From the NCBI GenBank assembly GCA_001792895.1, contig MARA01000020.1, positions 434,001 to 498,000 of the forward strand: 64,000 nucleotides of DNA, given 5' to 3'. A program made the position numbers and the translations under genes. Position 1 is the stretch's first letter. The number at the start of each line of letters is the position of its first letter. This DNA is from Lentinus brumalis (Eukaryota > Basidiomycota > Agaricomycetes > Polyporales > Polyporaceae). The notes under the pieces were generated by a model. It was not told the DNA's origin and searched no databases. It worked only from the letters and a program-made list of their open reading frames with translations. Below, piece by piece: positions 23,885 through 33,759 of this stretch.

Positions 23885-25432
23885 TCAACCAACTGATTGT
23901 CGCCCCTCCGTCCGAAAGCGTGGGGGCAGAGGGGGGACGTCCGGGATCGCCGTAGCACTCCGCCTCATCTTCAATCCGTCGAAACTCGCAGCTTTACGAT
24001 GGATATTCGAATTGCTGCGGTCTCCTGGGGAATCCCTCTCGAAGTCTCCACGAGAACCTGGTCGCACCAACGCCCATGCACTTTGTGCACTGTCCCGGAC
24101 ACGGTACATGACCGACGTCGCGGACGAGGGCACGGGCGAGCTTCTCCTGCTCGGTCCGCCGCTCCACGAACTGGCGGCGCTGAACCGGCGTGCCCAGACA
24201 CTGGAGGCCGCGTCAGAGCGGTCGGTTGCCCAGAGGGACGCTCGTGTGGGAGGGCCCGAGTACGAGGATGGGCCGGCGGTTTGGCTGAGCTCGGTATCAA
24301 GCTTCGCAAGTGCGACCGGTCTGGCCGTACGCGTTCGAGACTCGGGCTCGGAGACGACGATGGGGATGAAGGCGTCCCTCTTGAATGGAGGGATGAACAT
24401 GGCTGGGTGGTCGGATGGAAGAGGCGGAAGAGGTCGAGCGATTGCTGCAGCGCCGAGCGCGCGACGCTTCTCGTCGGACAAACTTCTTGATGAGGTAGCT
24501 TGTGAGATGAAGGAATTCAGGCCCTTGTTCTCGTCTGCACTGTCCTGTGTGGAAGTGCGACGAGGACGTCGGCGGTGCAGAAGGCGCGGGAGGAGGAAGC
24601 GGTACGCAGCATATATCACAGCTGCAAGAACCACAACACCTCCCAGCGTCACCCCGAGGACCATGCCGGAGTCGCCGGGCACCGAACAGTCGGTACAGGG
24701 TCCGGCAGCGGAGGTGCTGCTGGACGCAGAAGAAGGACTCGTATCTGCAGTAGGGACGGTGTTCGAGTTGGGACTTGGCTTGAAAGTGGTCGTTCCGGCG
24801 TTGAACGCGAGGGGCGCTTCCCCTCCCGCCAAGCAGGCCGTGTCCGTGCCGTTTGCAACGAAGAATTCCGACGACATGGTAGCGATGCCTGCACCAGCCG
24901 CCTCCAGTACGTACCACCCAGACGTGACGTTGACGGTAGGCCATGTCCATGCGCCTAGCGTAGAGTTCAGCCCGAATGCTATGGGAAGCGCAACCACGCC
25001 ATCCCGCTTCGACGTCGTATGTGATGGGTCACGTAGGGCTGTGCTCGCTGCTATGAGGAGCACGAGGTCAACGGAGCCACCCGTATAGCTCCACTGTATC
25101 TTCGCTGGGGAGCACGTAGTCAAGTTGGAGATGGTGCTGAAGGATAGCTGCGCCGTTGGTGCGCGATTACTGGTAGAAGCAGATAGAGACGAGTGGCCGG
25201 TCATATGGGTGGAAGCCGCAACATCGTTCAACTCGGGCAGCGTCGGCGTGTGGGCGGAAGGACCCGACACGCCCGGTGAGCCTGCTGGTCTGCGCACAAG
25301 CAGCGGAGCTGCTTGCGTAAGAGAGTCGTAAGAGACCGTCTTTACACATGCAGATCCGGAAAGAGTTATGGCTAAGCCAATATCTGTTGGACTCACCATA
25401 CGGCTGGTCCATAATTGAAAACTCTCCTCCAC
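23885..25432 (-). CDS. Ser/Thr-rich single-pass membrane protein, family copy B
   Basis: The main exon is 25339-23885; a preceding exon ends at 25397 over a 57-nt intron that is itself open and in frame, so intron retention would also be translatable. The start is not resolved; in-frame sense continues upstream of 25432. The extracellular domain contains IQWSYTGGSVDLVLL, TWPTVNVTSGWYVLEA and FFVANGTDTACL. The membrane helix is VLGVTLGGVVVLAAVIYAAY, followed by an Arg-rich stretch. The cytoplasmic tail carries MYRVRDSAQS and ends AIPDVPPLPPR. It parallels copies A and C segment by segment. Role unknown; cell surface or wall sensing is only an inference. The 404-codon plus-strand ORF across it is a shadow. 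Confidence 0.75.
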   Translation of the reverse strand: MEESFQLWTSRMVSPTDIGLAITLSGSACVKTVSYDSLTQAAPLLVRRPAGSPGVSGPSAHTPTLPELNDVAASTHMTGHSSLSASTSNRAPTAQLSFSTISNLTTCSPAKIQWSYTGGSVDLVLLIAASTALRDPSHTTSKRDGVVALPIAFGLNSTLGAWTWPTVNVTSGWYVLEAAGAGIATMSSEFFVANGTDTACLAGGEAPLAFNAGTTTFKPSPNSNTVPTADTSPSSASSSTSAAGPCTDCSVPGDSGMVLGVTLGGVVVLAAVIYAAYRFLLPRLLHRRRPRRTSTQDSADENKGLNSFISQATSSRSLSDEKRRALGAAAIARPLPPLPSDHPAMFIPPFKRDAFIPIVVSEPESRTRTARPVALAKLDTELSQTAGPSSYSGPPTRASLWATDRSDAASSVWARRFSAASSWSGGPSRRSSPVPSSATSVMYRVRDSAQSAWALVRPGSRGDFERDSPGDRSNSNIHRKAASFDGLKMRRSATAIPDVPPLPPRFRTEGRQSVG

Positions 25433-25966
25433 TAGATCGCACCACAGCTTGACGTGAAGGAAGGCAGGAATTACCCTGGTAGAATGCGGGCAGGTTAACG
25501 AGCGTGTGCAGGGAGAGAGAGACGGGGACCAAAAAGCGCAGGAGGAGCGAGCGCCGCCATATTCATAATCCCGACATCCATACGGCGAGGACTCCCACCC
25601 GCGAGGAAGGTGATGTTCGCAGTCGAGGACGTTCGCAAGCCTACCCTTCTATTCCAAGATGGAATACCGTAAGAAGAACACGATATAATCCCGGAACAAG
25701 GATCGCAGCCATGATTGGATAAAGTTGGACTTCGGGATCAAGACGATAGACAGCATCAGTCCTCGCAGCAACCAGTCCACCACGGGCAGTCTACTCGCCT
25801 ACGTCGTTCGCATCCGCCAGCATAGATAGCTGTCCTCTTGCACAGGGATATGGGCACCGAGTAATCCGGGAGCGCTTGCAGATTGATGACGAGACCACGC
25901 ATGCCGGATAGCAATTATCAAAGCTACATCAAAGTGAGTCCAATAACGAGACATATATACAGTACA
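25433..25966. other. Intergenic, possibly 5' exon of copy B
   Basis: Between the membrane protein B body and the RPT6 3' end. Minus-strand sense VIPAFLHVKLWCDLVEE just upstream of 25432 may be part of the first exon of copy B. Nothing else recognised. Confidence 0.35.
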
Positions 25967-27396
25967 TCACGAGAACAGCTTGTTGACAGACGTGTTACCC
26001 TCCTGGTTCTTCTTGAGAACCTGTGCAAGTGAAGCAACGTCAGAGAGGATCCGGATGCAATATTGTCAGAAACGCGTACCTTGGCAACCGCAAACTCGAA
26101 GTCCTCCTGGGTGACGTGTTGCCGCCGCTCACGAAGTGCGTACATGCCTGCCTCCGTACAGATACCGCGGACCTCTGCTCCGGAACATTGACCCATCTTC
26201 TCAGCGAGCGCGCGCAGGTTGATACCACGCTGCAGCGACATCTGTGCGCATAGGATAAGCCCAAACCCACATGGCAAGCAACAATCTGAGTGCGCGCACC
26301 TTCCTCGAGTGGATCCTAAGGATGGCTACACGCGCCTCAGGGCCCGGTGGCGGGAACTCGATCTTGCGGTCGATCCGACCTGGCCGAAGCAGTGCCGAGT
26401 CGAGGATATCTATGCGGTTCGTGGCCATGATGACCTTGATGTTCTTCGTCGGCTCGAATCCATCCAGCTGATTCAGCAGCTCGAGCATCGTCCGCTGCAC
26501 CTCCGAGTCACCACCACCCGATCCGCTCTCCCCACGCGAGCTGCCAATGGAGTCGATCTCGTCCATGAAGATGATACTTGGTGCGTGCTCGCGCGCCATG
26601 ATGAACAGCTCGCGGACCATCCGGCTACCCTCGCCAATGTACTTCTGCACGAGCTCGGATCCGGAGACACGGATGAACTTGCAGTCCGTGTGGTGTGCCA
26701 CTGCACGCGCGAGGAGCGTCTTGCCGGTACCTGGGGGGCCGTAGAGGAGGACACCCTTGGGTTGGGCGATACCGAGGGACTCGAAGAGTTCGGGGTGCTT
26801 CACGGGCAGCTCGATGACCTCCTTGATCTCCTTGATTTGCTTGTCGAGACCACCGACCATCTCGTACGTAGAGTCCGGCACCTTCTCGACCATCATGAGC
26901 GACACCAGGGGATCCACCTTGTTCGGGAGGATTTTGTGTATTGTGTACGAGTCGGAGCGGAGGGCAATGCGTAATGAGGGCGTGAGGGAGGCGACGTCGA
27001 TCTCCGAGTCGAAGTCCACGACTGACAGTGTGGTGTCAGCGGCGCACTTGAGCAGAGCAGATAGCACGACGCACTGTATTTCCCCTCCGGCTGGACTTTC
27101 ACAAGCACTTTGTTCTTGCCCATAACCTTCACAACCTCTCCGACATAGCTTCCAGGTTCGTGCAACAGCTGCAACTCTTCTCTTAGTAGCCGCACTAGCA
27201 AACCGCCGCTGTCAGTCTCATTCAAAACTCAGGCGTGAATGTACCGACCTCGAGCGTTCAATGCATTCCGTTGGGCCTCCAAACGGCGCAAGTTCTGCGT
27301 CTTCTGGTTGATTTCGAGCTCAGCGGCCTCAATCTTGGCCTGGTAGTACGACTTGAGGCCTGCAGACGGAGCTTGGGGACTAATGGCAACAGGCAT
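25967..27396 (-). CDS. RPT6: 26S proteasome regulatory ATPase subunit RPT6 (PSMC5/SUG1)
   Basis: Exons 27396-27249, 27194-27075, 27021-26300, 26241-26080 and 26020-25967 join to 401 aa, normal for RPT6. The protein is one of six AAA ATPases that unfold substrates and open the 20S core in cytosol and nucleus. Seen in order: an N-terminal coiled coil ([20 protein letters not shown]), the OB-fold region ([33 protein letters not shown]), Walker A GPPGTGKT, pore loop KYIGEGSRM, Walker [12 protein letters not shown], the second region of homology ATNRIDILD with the arginine finger in [11 protein letters not shown], and a C-terminus close to the RPT6 end (NKLFS). Introns are 53-59 nt. The third exon starts at TCGTGG, which restores KYIVDF; earlier acceptors break the family sequence. 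Confidence 0.95.
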
Positions 27397-28828
27397 CGTC
27401 GAGAACGGCGAGGGGGACGAGGAAGAGGTGTTGGACGTCGTGGACAACGATGGACGCGTACAGGGCCAGCGGTGGCGAGTACGCGTCCTGCGTGACACGT
27501 CACGTGGCGCCCATCAGTGTGACCTCTACCGCTTTAGGAAATTTAGAAGGATCGTCGACGCCGTGGGTCTGCCAGCAACCGTTTGGAGGCTAGCGGTCTT
27601 CGTGGTCGGATATGTTTGCCGTAATGTGGGGTTACGGAGATGGGAATACATGTGCCACCATATCTTGGGATAATATAGCCGAAGGAAACGGTAAAACAGC
27701 CAGGAATTAAAACGTCATGTCAGGTTCAACGTCGCGCCGCTGGTTATCCTGTACATCGAATGTTCTGACTATCAATGCTGCGGAGACATCGCTTGAACGT
27801 GTTTGAGCGCACACGCAGGCATCTGCTGAGGGTGATCCTGACAAGACGACACACGGGACCACCGCTGATTGGGAAAGTCCCTCATCCTTAACTTTGTGAG
27901 CGGTATGACACGCGCCGAAGGTAGCCGGAGCCGCCTGACGCAACATGAGGCCACTGCAGAAGTAGGTCTAGACGGTAGTGCGTGAGTCTCACGCTGCTCT
28001 CATCGGTCCGATACACACAGAGATGCGACACAGCAGGCGTCCTCTCGCTGTCATAACTGAGGCCGCTTGCAAACATCGCGCCTGACTGAGCAGTGAATCG
28101 ACCGAACAGACGCATTCAAACGTCTTATCCTGGCTGATCTGATATGCTCTGTATAAGCCATCCGCGAGCGGTGTGAGGATGCTCTCACCGATAGGCTTCG
28201 ACAACATGGCTCTCACCTGTCGGCGAGGCGAGCAGAGAGGGTCAGCAGATCAGTCTATCATCCCGAGGTAGCGGACTGGTCGCCTCGAAGCCGATAGCAT
28301 CTCGACACTGTCAAGGGTGAGCAAGGAAGGCGTCCCGAGGGCGTGGAGGCTTGCCCCGCCTTCCCCGGTGTGGTTCCTGTGGCACGCCATACAGCCGAAG
28401 CGGTGGCGCCCCACAATCTACCCCAAGCCCAGACTTGAAGCTTGATTGGCAGGAGCTGTTCGAGACAAGAAGGAAGAAAGCGTCAACGAAACTCTCACTG
28501 AATCAATCTCGGCAGCACATTCCGTCACATGCGAAATGGGGCACAAAATGACAATCTGGGTGCCATTGATAATAGGCCCGGGTGCCGATCCAGCGTCGCA
28601 CTTACCTGCTTACCTCCCCGCCGATCTGAGAGAATTCATGCCTGGATAAGCAAGAAAGCGTGCTTCGCGGCAGCATATGACGAACGGGTCCCAGCGTCGT
28701 CAGCGTGCGCATGCCACGACGCTCGATATACAAGCACAGCGAGTATTAGCTGAACAGCGTCCTCGGGATTACTTTTTGGGGGAGCATGCTATGACCTGCG
28801 ATGAGGTCAGTACCATAGACCCAAAAGC
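27397..28828. other. Intergenic, no gene recognised
   Basis: About 1.4 kb between RPT6 and the small gene at 28.8 kb. ORFs are all under about 90 codons and show no family motif on either strand. It includes the RPT6 promoter. Confidence 0.4.
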
Positions 28829-29632
28829 CTATTGGTAGACGCACATGCCGTATTTTCGCCTGAGCTCCTGCCATGACGGAGCTACCGCGGGGAATCGCGC
28901 TGCAAAGTCGCACATCTCTTGCTCGGGGATGCGATTGAGATCAACCCGATTCCAGTATCGCGACATCGCGAACGTGATGTCCTGCGCATCCCTGTCGAGC
29001 GCGCGTCTGCGGAAGAGGGTGGGCGTGAGTTACCGCTCCGACGGGAAGGGGACTTGGCGTACATTGACCACGCCTTGAGTTTCGCCCGGATGAACTCTGT
29101 GATCGTCAGGAACGGGACCCTCCCGACTGCCATTACCGTCGAGCTGTCTAGTCGCCGCGGGCCCTCCTCCCCAGCAACGAGGACTTCAATCTGATCGGCG
29201 AGTCAGCGACTGGCATGGTGTTTGCGGAAGAAAATCACGCACGTCGATTGGAGGGATCAGTCGCTGGTATTTCACGTGCAAACTAGAGCTTTATGAATCA
29301 TAGTCGTGGCCGCAGGGCTCCCGTCCACGCCGCTACTTACCGATTGCTCCACGGAGAGGTGACTATCGAGAAGTCCTCCTTCCCAGCGCAAGCCTGACGC
29401 ACGCGACGAAAGGGATGAACCGCCCCACCTTCAACTATACAGCATAATTCCTGCGCGTACGTCAGTCAGTACGGCATTCAGTGGTTCCAGGGCAGTCACT
29501 CACATCGGCCAGAGGGGCTTTTGACAATACTGCGGTCAGAACGTTGCCGTAGAACGCGTGCGGGACGCCTGCGTCGCGCAGCAGCTCCGAGAGGGCGGCA
29601 GCAGCTTGCAGCAGACGGGGAACTTCATGCAT
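28829..29632 (-). CDS. Small uncharacterised five-exon protein, 194 aa (possible nucleotidyltransferase-like fold)
   Basis: Exons 29632-29504, 29450-29341, 29282-29243, 29190-29063 and 29006-28829 join in phase to 194 aa ending KYGMCVYQ. No exon is long enough to give a clear open frame, so the gene is easily missed. The sequence opens MHEVPRLLQAA, then ELLRDAGVPHAFYGNV, ADELCCIVEGG, FSIVTSPWSNRLHV, PFLTITEFIRAKLKAW, DAQDITFAMSRYWN and IPEQEMCDFAARF. The pattern (helix, GNxxxAVLS, then acidic and beta segments, then RAKLKAW and DxxDI) resembles small mushroom proteins that I recall as conserved but uncharacterised. A distant nucleotidyltransferase fold is possible, but no catalytic motif is certain. 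The 40-nt third exon is the shortest. Introns are 52-58 nt. Confidence 0.7.
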
Positions 29633-30840
29633 GGTCGGGGAGGAGGAAGGAGAGAAGGAAGAGCGATGGCAAAGGTAGCCGACATCTAGACACCTTCAGC
29701 GTGTTCATGTAGTGTCTGGTGGGGCAGAACGCGCTGAGAAGTTGGGAAGGTGCGATCTATGAGTCCGGAACTGGTTCCGTGGCGTCCAGGGGAAAGCCGA
29801 GAGCAGGAAGTCTGCAGGCGTTCGCGGATGATGAGGTCGGACGCGCATTGAGTGTGCATAGGATGGTATGAACCCGTGTCGCGCGGCTTCGCAACGCCAG
29901 AGATCCAGGCTGGGGTCACATGGTCCGGGGCGTGTCGACCGTGGACGAACTTTGACGGAATGAACTGGCGAAATGACCTAAAAGAGGCTCGCTCGCGGTG
30001 TGTCGTGTAATCAATGGATCAGGCAGCAAGTTGATGCCCAATTAGCACTCACCGGCGTGACGGACTATGTATCTATCGCACGGCTGCATAGTCCGGGACA
30101 TGTCGATTGGCGAAATAACCTAAGCGTGGCTCCAGGCATCATACAGTATGTGCCTTCCAAGTTCCCACTTCATTCGACCTTGCCAAGGCCGTCGGATTCA
30201 TGCTGAATCTTTGGAGAGGGCTTAGACGAGTTTGTACAATGAGGCCCCACACCTGGCAGAGCCTCTCAGTCTGAACGGCCAAGTTAGGCCCACTTCGACT
30301 TGGGTAACGATTGAAGTATCCATAAGATGACAGAGTGCAGCCCAACATAGGCGTACACTGAGGGACGAAGAGCTCAAGGTTGGCAAGCGAGCCTTAGGCG
30401 CAGGTAGGCTCGCAGTGCCAGCCTCTAGTTACTCGTACCTCATTATGAGTAGACTGGGCAATTGAGTCAAAAATATACGAACTTACGGTGACCACATCGT
30501 GAAATGTGACATAGAATCGCCTCTCCTAGCAATGTTATGTCAGAGTTCGCAATGTCTTCAGGATGATCTCGCGGATGTTTGGCTTAAATGCCCACAGTGT
30601 ATGAAGTTGAAGTCGAACCGCACGAACCAGGGAAGCGGAGGTCCGCTCCGAGAGCCGCTCAAACTCGATCAGCTGACATAAGCTAATATCTGGGCAGCGC
30701 TTCGGGCCGGGGAATGGCAAGAGTCTTGACCTCCTCCTCCTCCTCGTCGCAATCCTTGCTGTCTCTTGCGTATGTATACGCTGTCTTGGAGGCTGGCACA
30801 AGCTTGCCATGTAACTCCTACGGCTGCATGCAACACGCAC
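29633..30840. other. Intergenic, no gene recognised
   Basis: Divergent intergenic region between the small gene at 28.8 kb and MRS2. It contains a loosely repeated segment: sequence around 29918-29983 (ending TGGCGAAATGACCTAA) resembles 30078-30122 (ending TTGGCGAAATAACCTAA). No gene recognised. Confidence 0.4.
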
Positions 30841-33056
30841 ATGCGTGCTCTTTCTCTGCGGCTTGCCGCCCGCCCTACGCTTCACATGCACCGAAGAACG
30901 TGTCTTGCTGCTCTGCACACAAGTCGACCACATCCAACGGCTTCGCGATGTCTGTTTTCCACAGGAGTGTGTATCTCTCGGCCAGGACCTCCGCTACTCC
31001 GCACGTTTGGGTCTAGGCAGTTCTCTTCTTGGCTACAGAGGCTGTCTCAGCGTCGACCTTCCGACCCGCTGGACGAGCCTTCGGATGTTCATGAGGAGGC
31101 GGCGAAGATTGCAGTGTTGGAAAAGGCGATGAAGGGAAGGCAGCCAGCAGAACTTATGCTGCGATGTGAGTTCCCTACGGCTCGCGCATGACACGTTCGT
31201 TAACCTTGACAGACCTGAAGGTACAATATTGGATGCGGAAGGTCAGCAGGAACTCCTCCCATTGATCTTCTATTGCGTGCGTGTAACCGACGCTGTTTGT
31301 GCGCATTACGTCCAGGAAACGTCAAGACCATTTCCGGGCAGTTTAGAAAGGCCGACCTGTGTTCGGAGCACCGACTGAACGTAAGTCCCCCATCAGACCG
31401 CCACACATGTTGTCCTCCTCACAGGTCAGCGGTTAGCCGCGTGACCTTCGCAAAATCGATTCCAGGATACCGAACCTGGTCCCCACGATTCTGGTGCGAA
31501 AGGAAGCCATCCTTGTACGTAGTCGCTTGCCCCTCTGCCCTCGTACGACTTTTGACCCCAACCGTGTCCCGCCGTCCCTCTCACAAGGTCAACATCCTGC
31601 ACATTCGTGCCCTGGTCAAGGCCGACACTGTCATCCTCTTCGACACCTATGGCTCGGCGGATTCGCGACTACATTCAGTGTTCTTGTATCATCTCGAGGT
31701 AAGTTCCCCCATTTATCTTCGACGACGGCTCCCTTACCCCTCGTCAAGCATAATTTGAGAGCGAAGACGTCGGGAACCCCCTACGAGTTCAGGTGAGTTT
31801 TCCACCGCTCTATGTCTCACGTTCTTCCCCTATGCCACAAGACGCTGACGCGCGGACGTATCTACTCGCAGGGCATTAGAATCTATCCTGCTCTCTGTGC
31901 AGAGTGCTCTAGAGGCTGAGATGGTCTTCATACGGAACCTCGTTGGAGGACTTCTCGCCGAGCTGGAAGACGACATCGACCACGACCGCTTCAAGCGCTT
32001 GCTGCATTATTCACGGCGATTGGCCAGCTTCCAAAGCCGTGCAAAACTCGTGCGTCTGCAGCGTTGACTCCTACCTATATACCGCTAACGAAATACCATC
32101 CTGTAGGTCCAAGAGTCTCTGGAGGAGGTTCTCGAGCAGGGTATGCTATCGCCGGTCCGTCTATACTAAGAAATAATACTCAACCACGACATCTGCATCC
32201 AGACGATGATCTGGCTGCCATGTACCTCACTGACAAGAAGAACGGCGTCCCGAGGAAGCTCGACGACCATGAAGACGTAGAAGTGCTCCTCGAGTCCTTC
32301 GCTAAGCAGGTGGAAGAAATTGTCAATGAAGCGGAGAACATACAGGTGAGCAGCGCACCCGATCGACCATACTGAGCTCCCATGTGGAATGGGCACTGCG
32401 GGCCCACTGCTGTGGACGCGCTGTGCCAGCACCACATCTTCACTGTTCGTAACGGCGCAGCCTCCACCGCCTCATACCCATCCGTCGCTTTCCCTGTGAC
32501 CGTCTCCTTCGCTTCATCTCCGTTTTGCGCCTATTTGCCCGAGCATAGTTGAGTTCGGTCGCTGACACACGGTCTTCCAGTCCAACGTCCAATCCACGCA
32601 GGAGATCGTGGAGCTTATCCTTGACTCGAACCGGAATGCTCTATTGGCACTGGACCTGAAAGTCTCCATCTTGACAATGGGCATCGGCGTTGGAACGCTC
32701 GTCGCGGGCGTGTTCGGCATGAACGTAAGTCGTCAAATTCGCGTCGTCGCTGGCAGTTCCGTTCCCACAATAATTAACACTTGCTGCGAACAGTTGAGGA
32801 GCCATTTAGAGGAGCACGAGTTCGCGTTCTATGCCATGACAGCTACCGCGTTCGCGGTATCGCTCGGTGCGGCGTGGATAGGCGTACGCAGGTAGGGTGC
32901 CGCCCTGTCCATTCTTGTGCTGGAGCTCACATCGTTTGACATAGGCTTTCTCGGATACGGAAAGTTGGGCTGTCAAGCAATAGCCGCAAACGACCGGTAA
33001 AGCACGCATGGACACTGTTCTCGTTGAGAGCCCGACGGTACGGCCAGTGGTCATGA
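30841..33056 (+). CDS. MRS2: Mitochondrial inner-membrane magnesium channel MRS2 (CorA family)
   Basis: Twelve exons: 30841-31165, 31221-31241, 31316-31380, 31437-31514, 31588-31698, 31749-31792, 31872-32049, 32107-32140, 32203-32345, 32581-32724, 32794-32891 and 32945-33056, giving 450 aa. The N-terminus MRALSLRLAARPTLHMHRR is a mitochondrial presequence. The matrix domain has MLRCTILDAEG, PRDLRKIDSRIP, ILVRKEAIL, NILHIRALV and RLHSVFLYHLE. The pore signature GMN closes the first membrane helix (GIGVGTLVAGVFGMN), and the second helix is MTATAFAVSLGAAWIG. A basic C-terminus follows. Exon 2 is a 21-nt microexon needed for RCTILD. The last intron (32892-32944) starts GTAGGG; unspliced, the protein would stop at 32893-32895 directly after the second helix. 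The spliced form is preferred because it adds the usual basic tail. Confidence 0.93.
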
Positions 33057-33759
33057 CACTACTTTACGCGAAACCTCCGTCATCTATGATGCCTCCGGCC
33101 TTGAGGCAGCCTCCTCCCCACTCCATCAATTCGCACTGACATACCTCACTAGCCACTATTCGACACGCACGGACTATTGTATACTACAGCACCCTGTATA
33201 ATGTATACCTCACAGTTCATAGATGTCCTTCACCGTTAACCTCGCGTGAAGAGGGGTGAGCCCAACTTGGTAACTCCAGGACCCGATATGGACAACTCTC
33301 CTCGATCTCCTCCCTACACGCTCCGAAGCCGCGGCTGAGTCTCAAAACGAAGTATAACATGGCTCGAGGTGCTTGTCGCTTGCGCCTTTCTCTGCCCTCG
33401 ACGCTCTTCCTTTCGCCTCTGGATGGCATTGCGACCGGTGAGAGGATGGGAATGCCCCAGACCAGGCCCGAACCGTGGGCGTTCTGGAGCTATTTCGGCT
33501 GGGACGCGTGACGGAGAGATCATTTGACGCTTTCCCGGCGGCAACGGTTATTATGGCCGACGGGAGGTTGCGCACAGCGTCCATCTGCACGCGGCCGAAG
33601 GCTCTCCGTCCGGGTCTCCCTCGTCCATATCGGACCTCTCTCGTGGTCGAAGAAGGAGTGCTCATCCTTATCTATGCTCAGGACGTAACTCGGTGACCTG
33701 GTGAGTCCTAGTCCTCGAGCTCTCTCCCGCCGCCGTCGCGTTGGGGCCTGCTAACGACG
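33057..33759. other. Intergenic, possible 5' exon of membrane protein C
   Basis: Plus-strand open stretches at about 33.36-33.7 kb end just before a GTGAGT donor at 33701, and an acceptor-like CAG lies at 33764-33766 near the ATG of copy C. These may be upstream exons, but no signal peptide or consistent frame was established. Confidence 0.3.

Noticed and set aside
23874..25088. 404-codon plus-strand ORF
   Set aside because: It lies antisense to membrane protein copy B, whose translation has clear domain structure and paralogues; the plus-strand product is a low-complexity shadow.
26219..26974. 251-codon plus-strand ORF
   Set aside because: Antisense shadow of the RPT6 ATPase exon.
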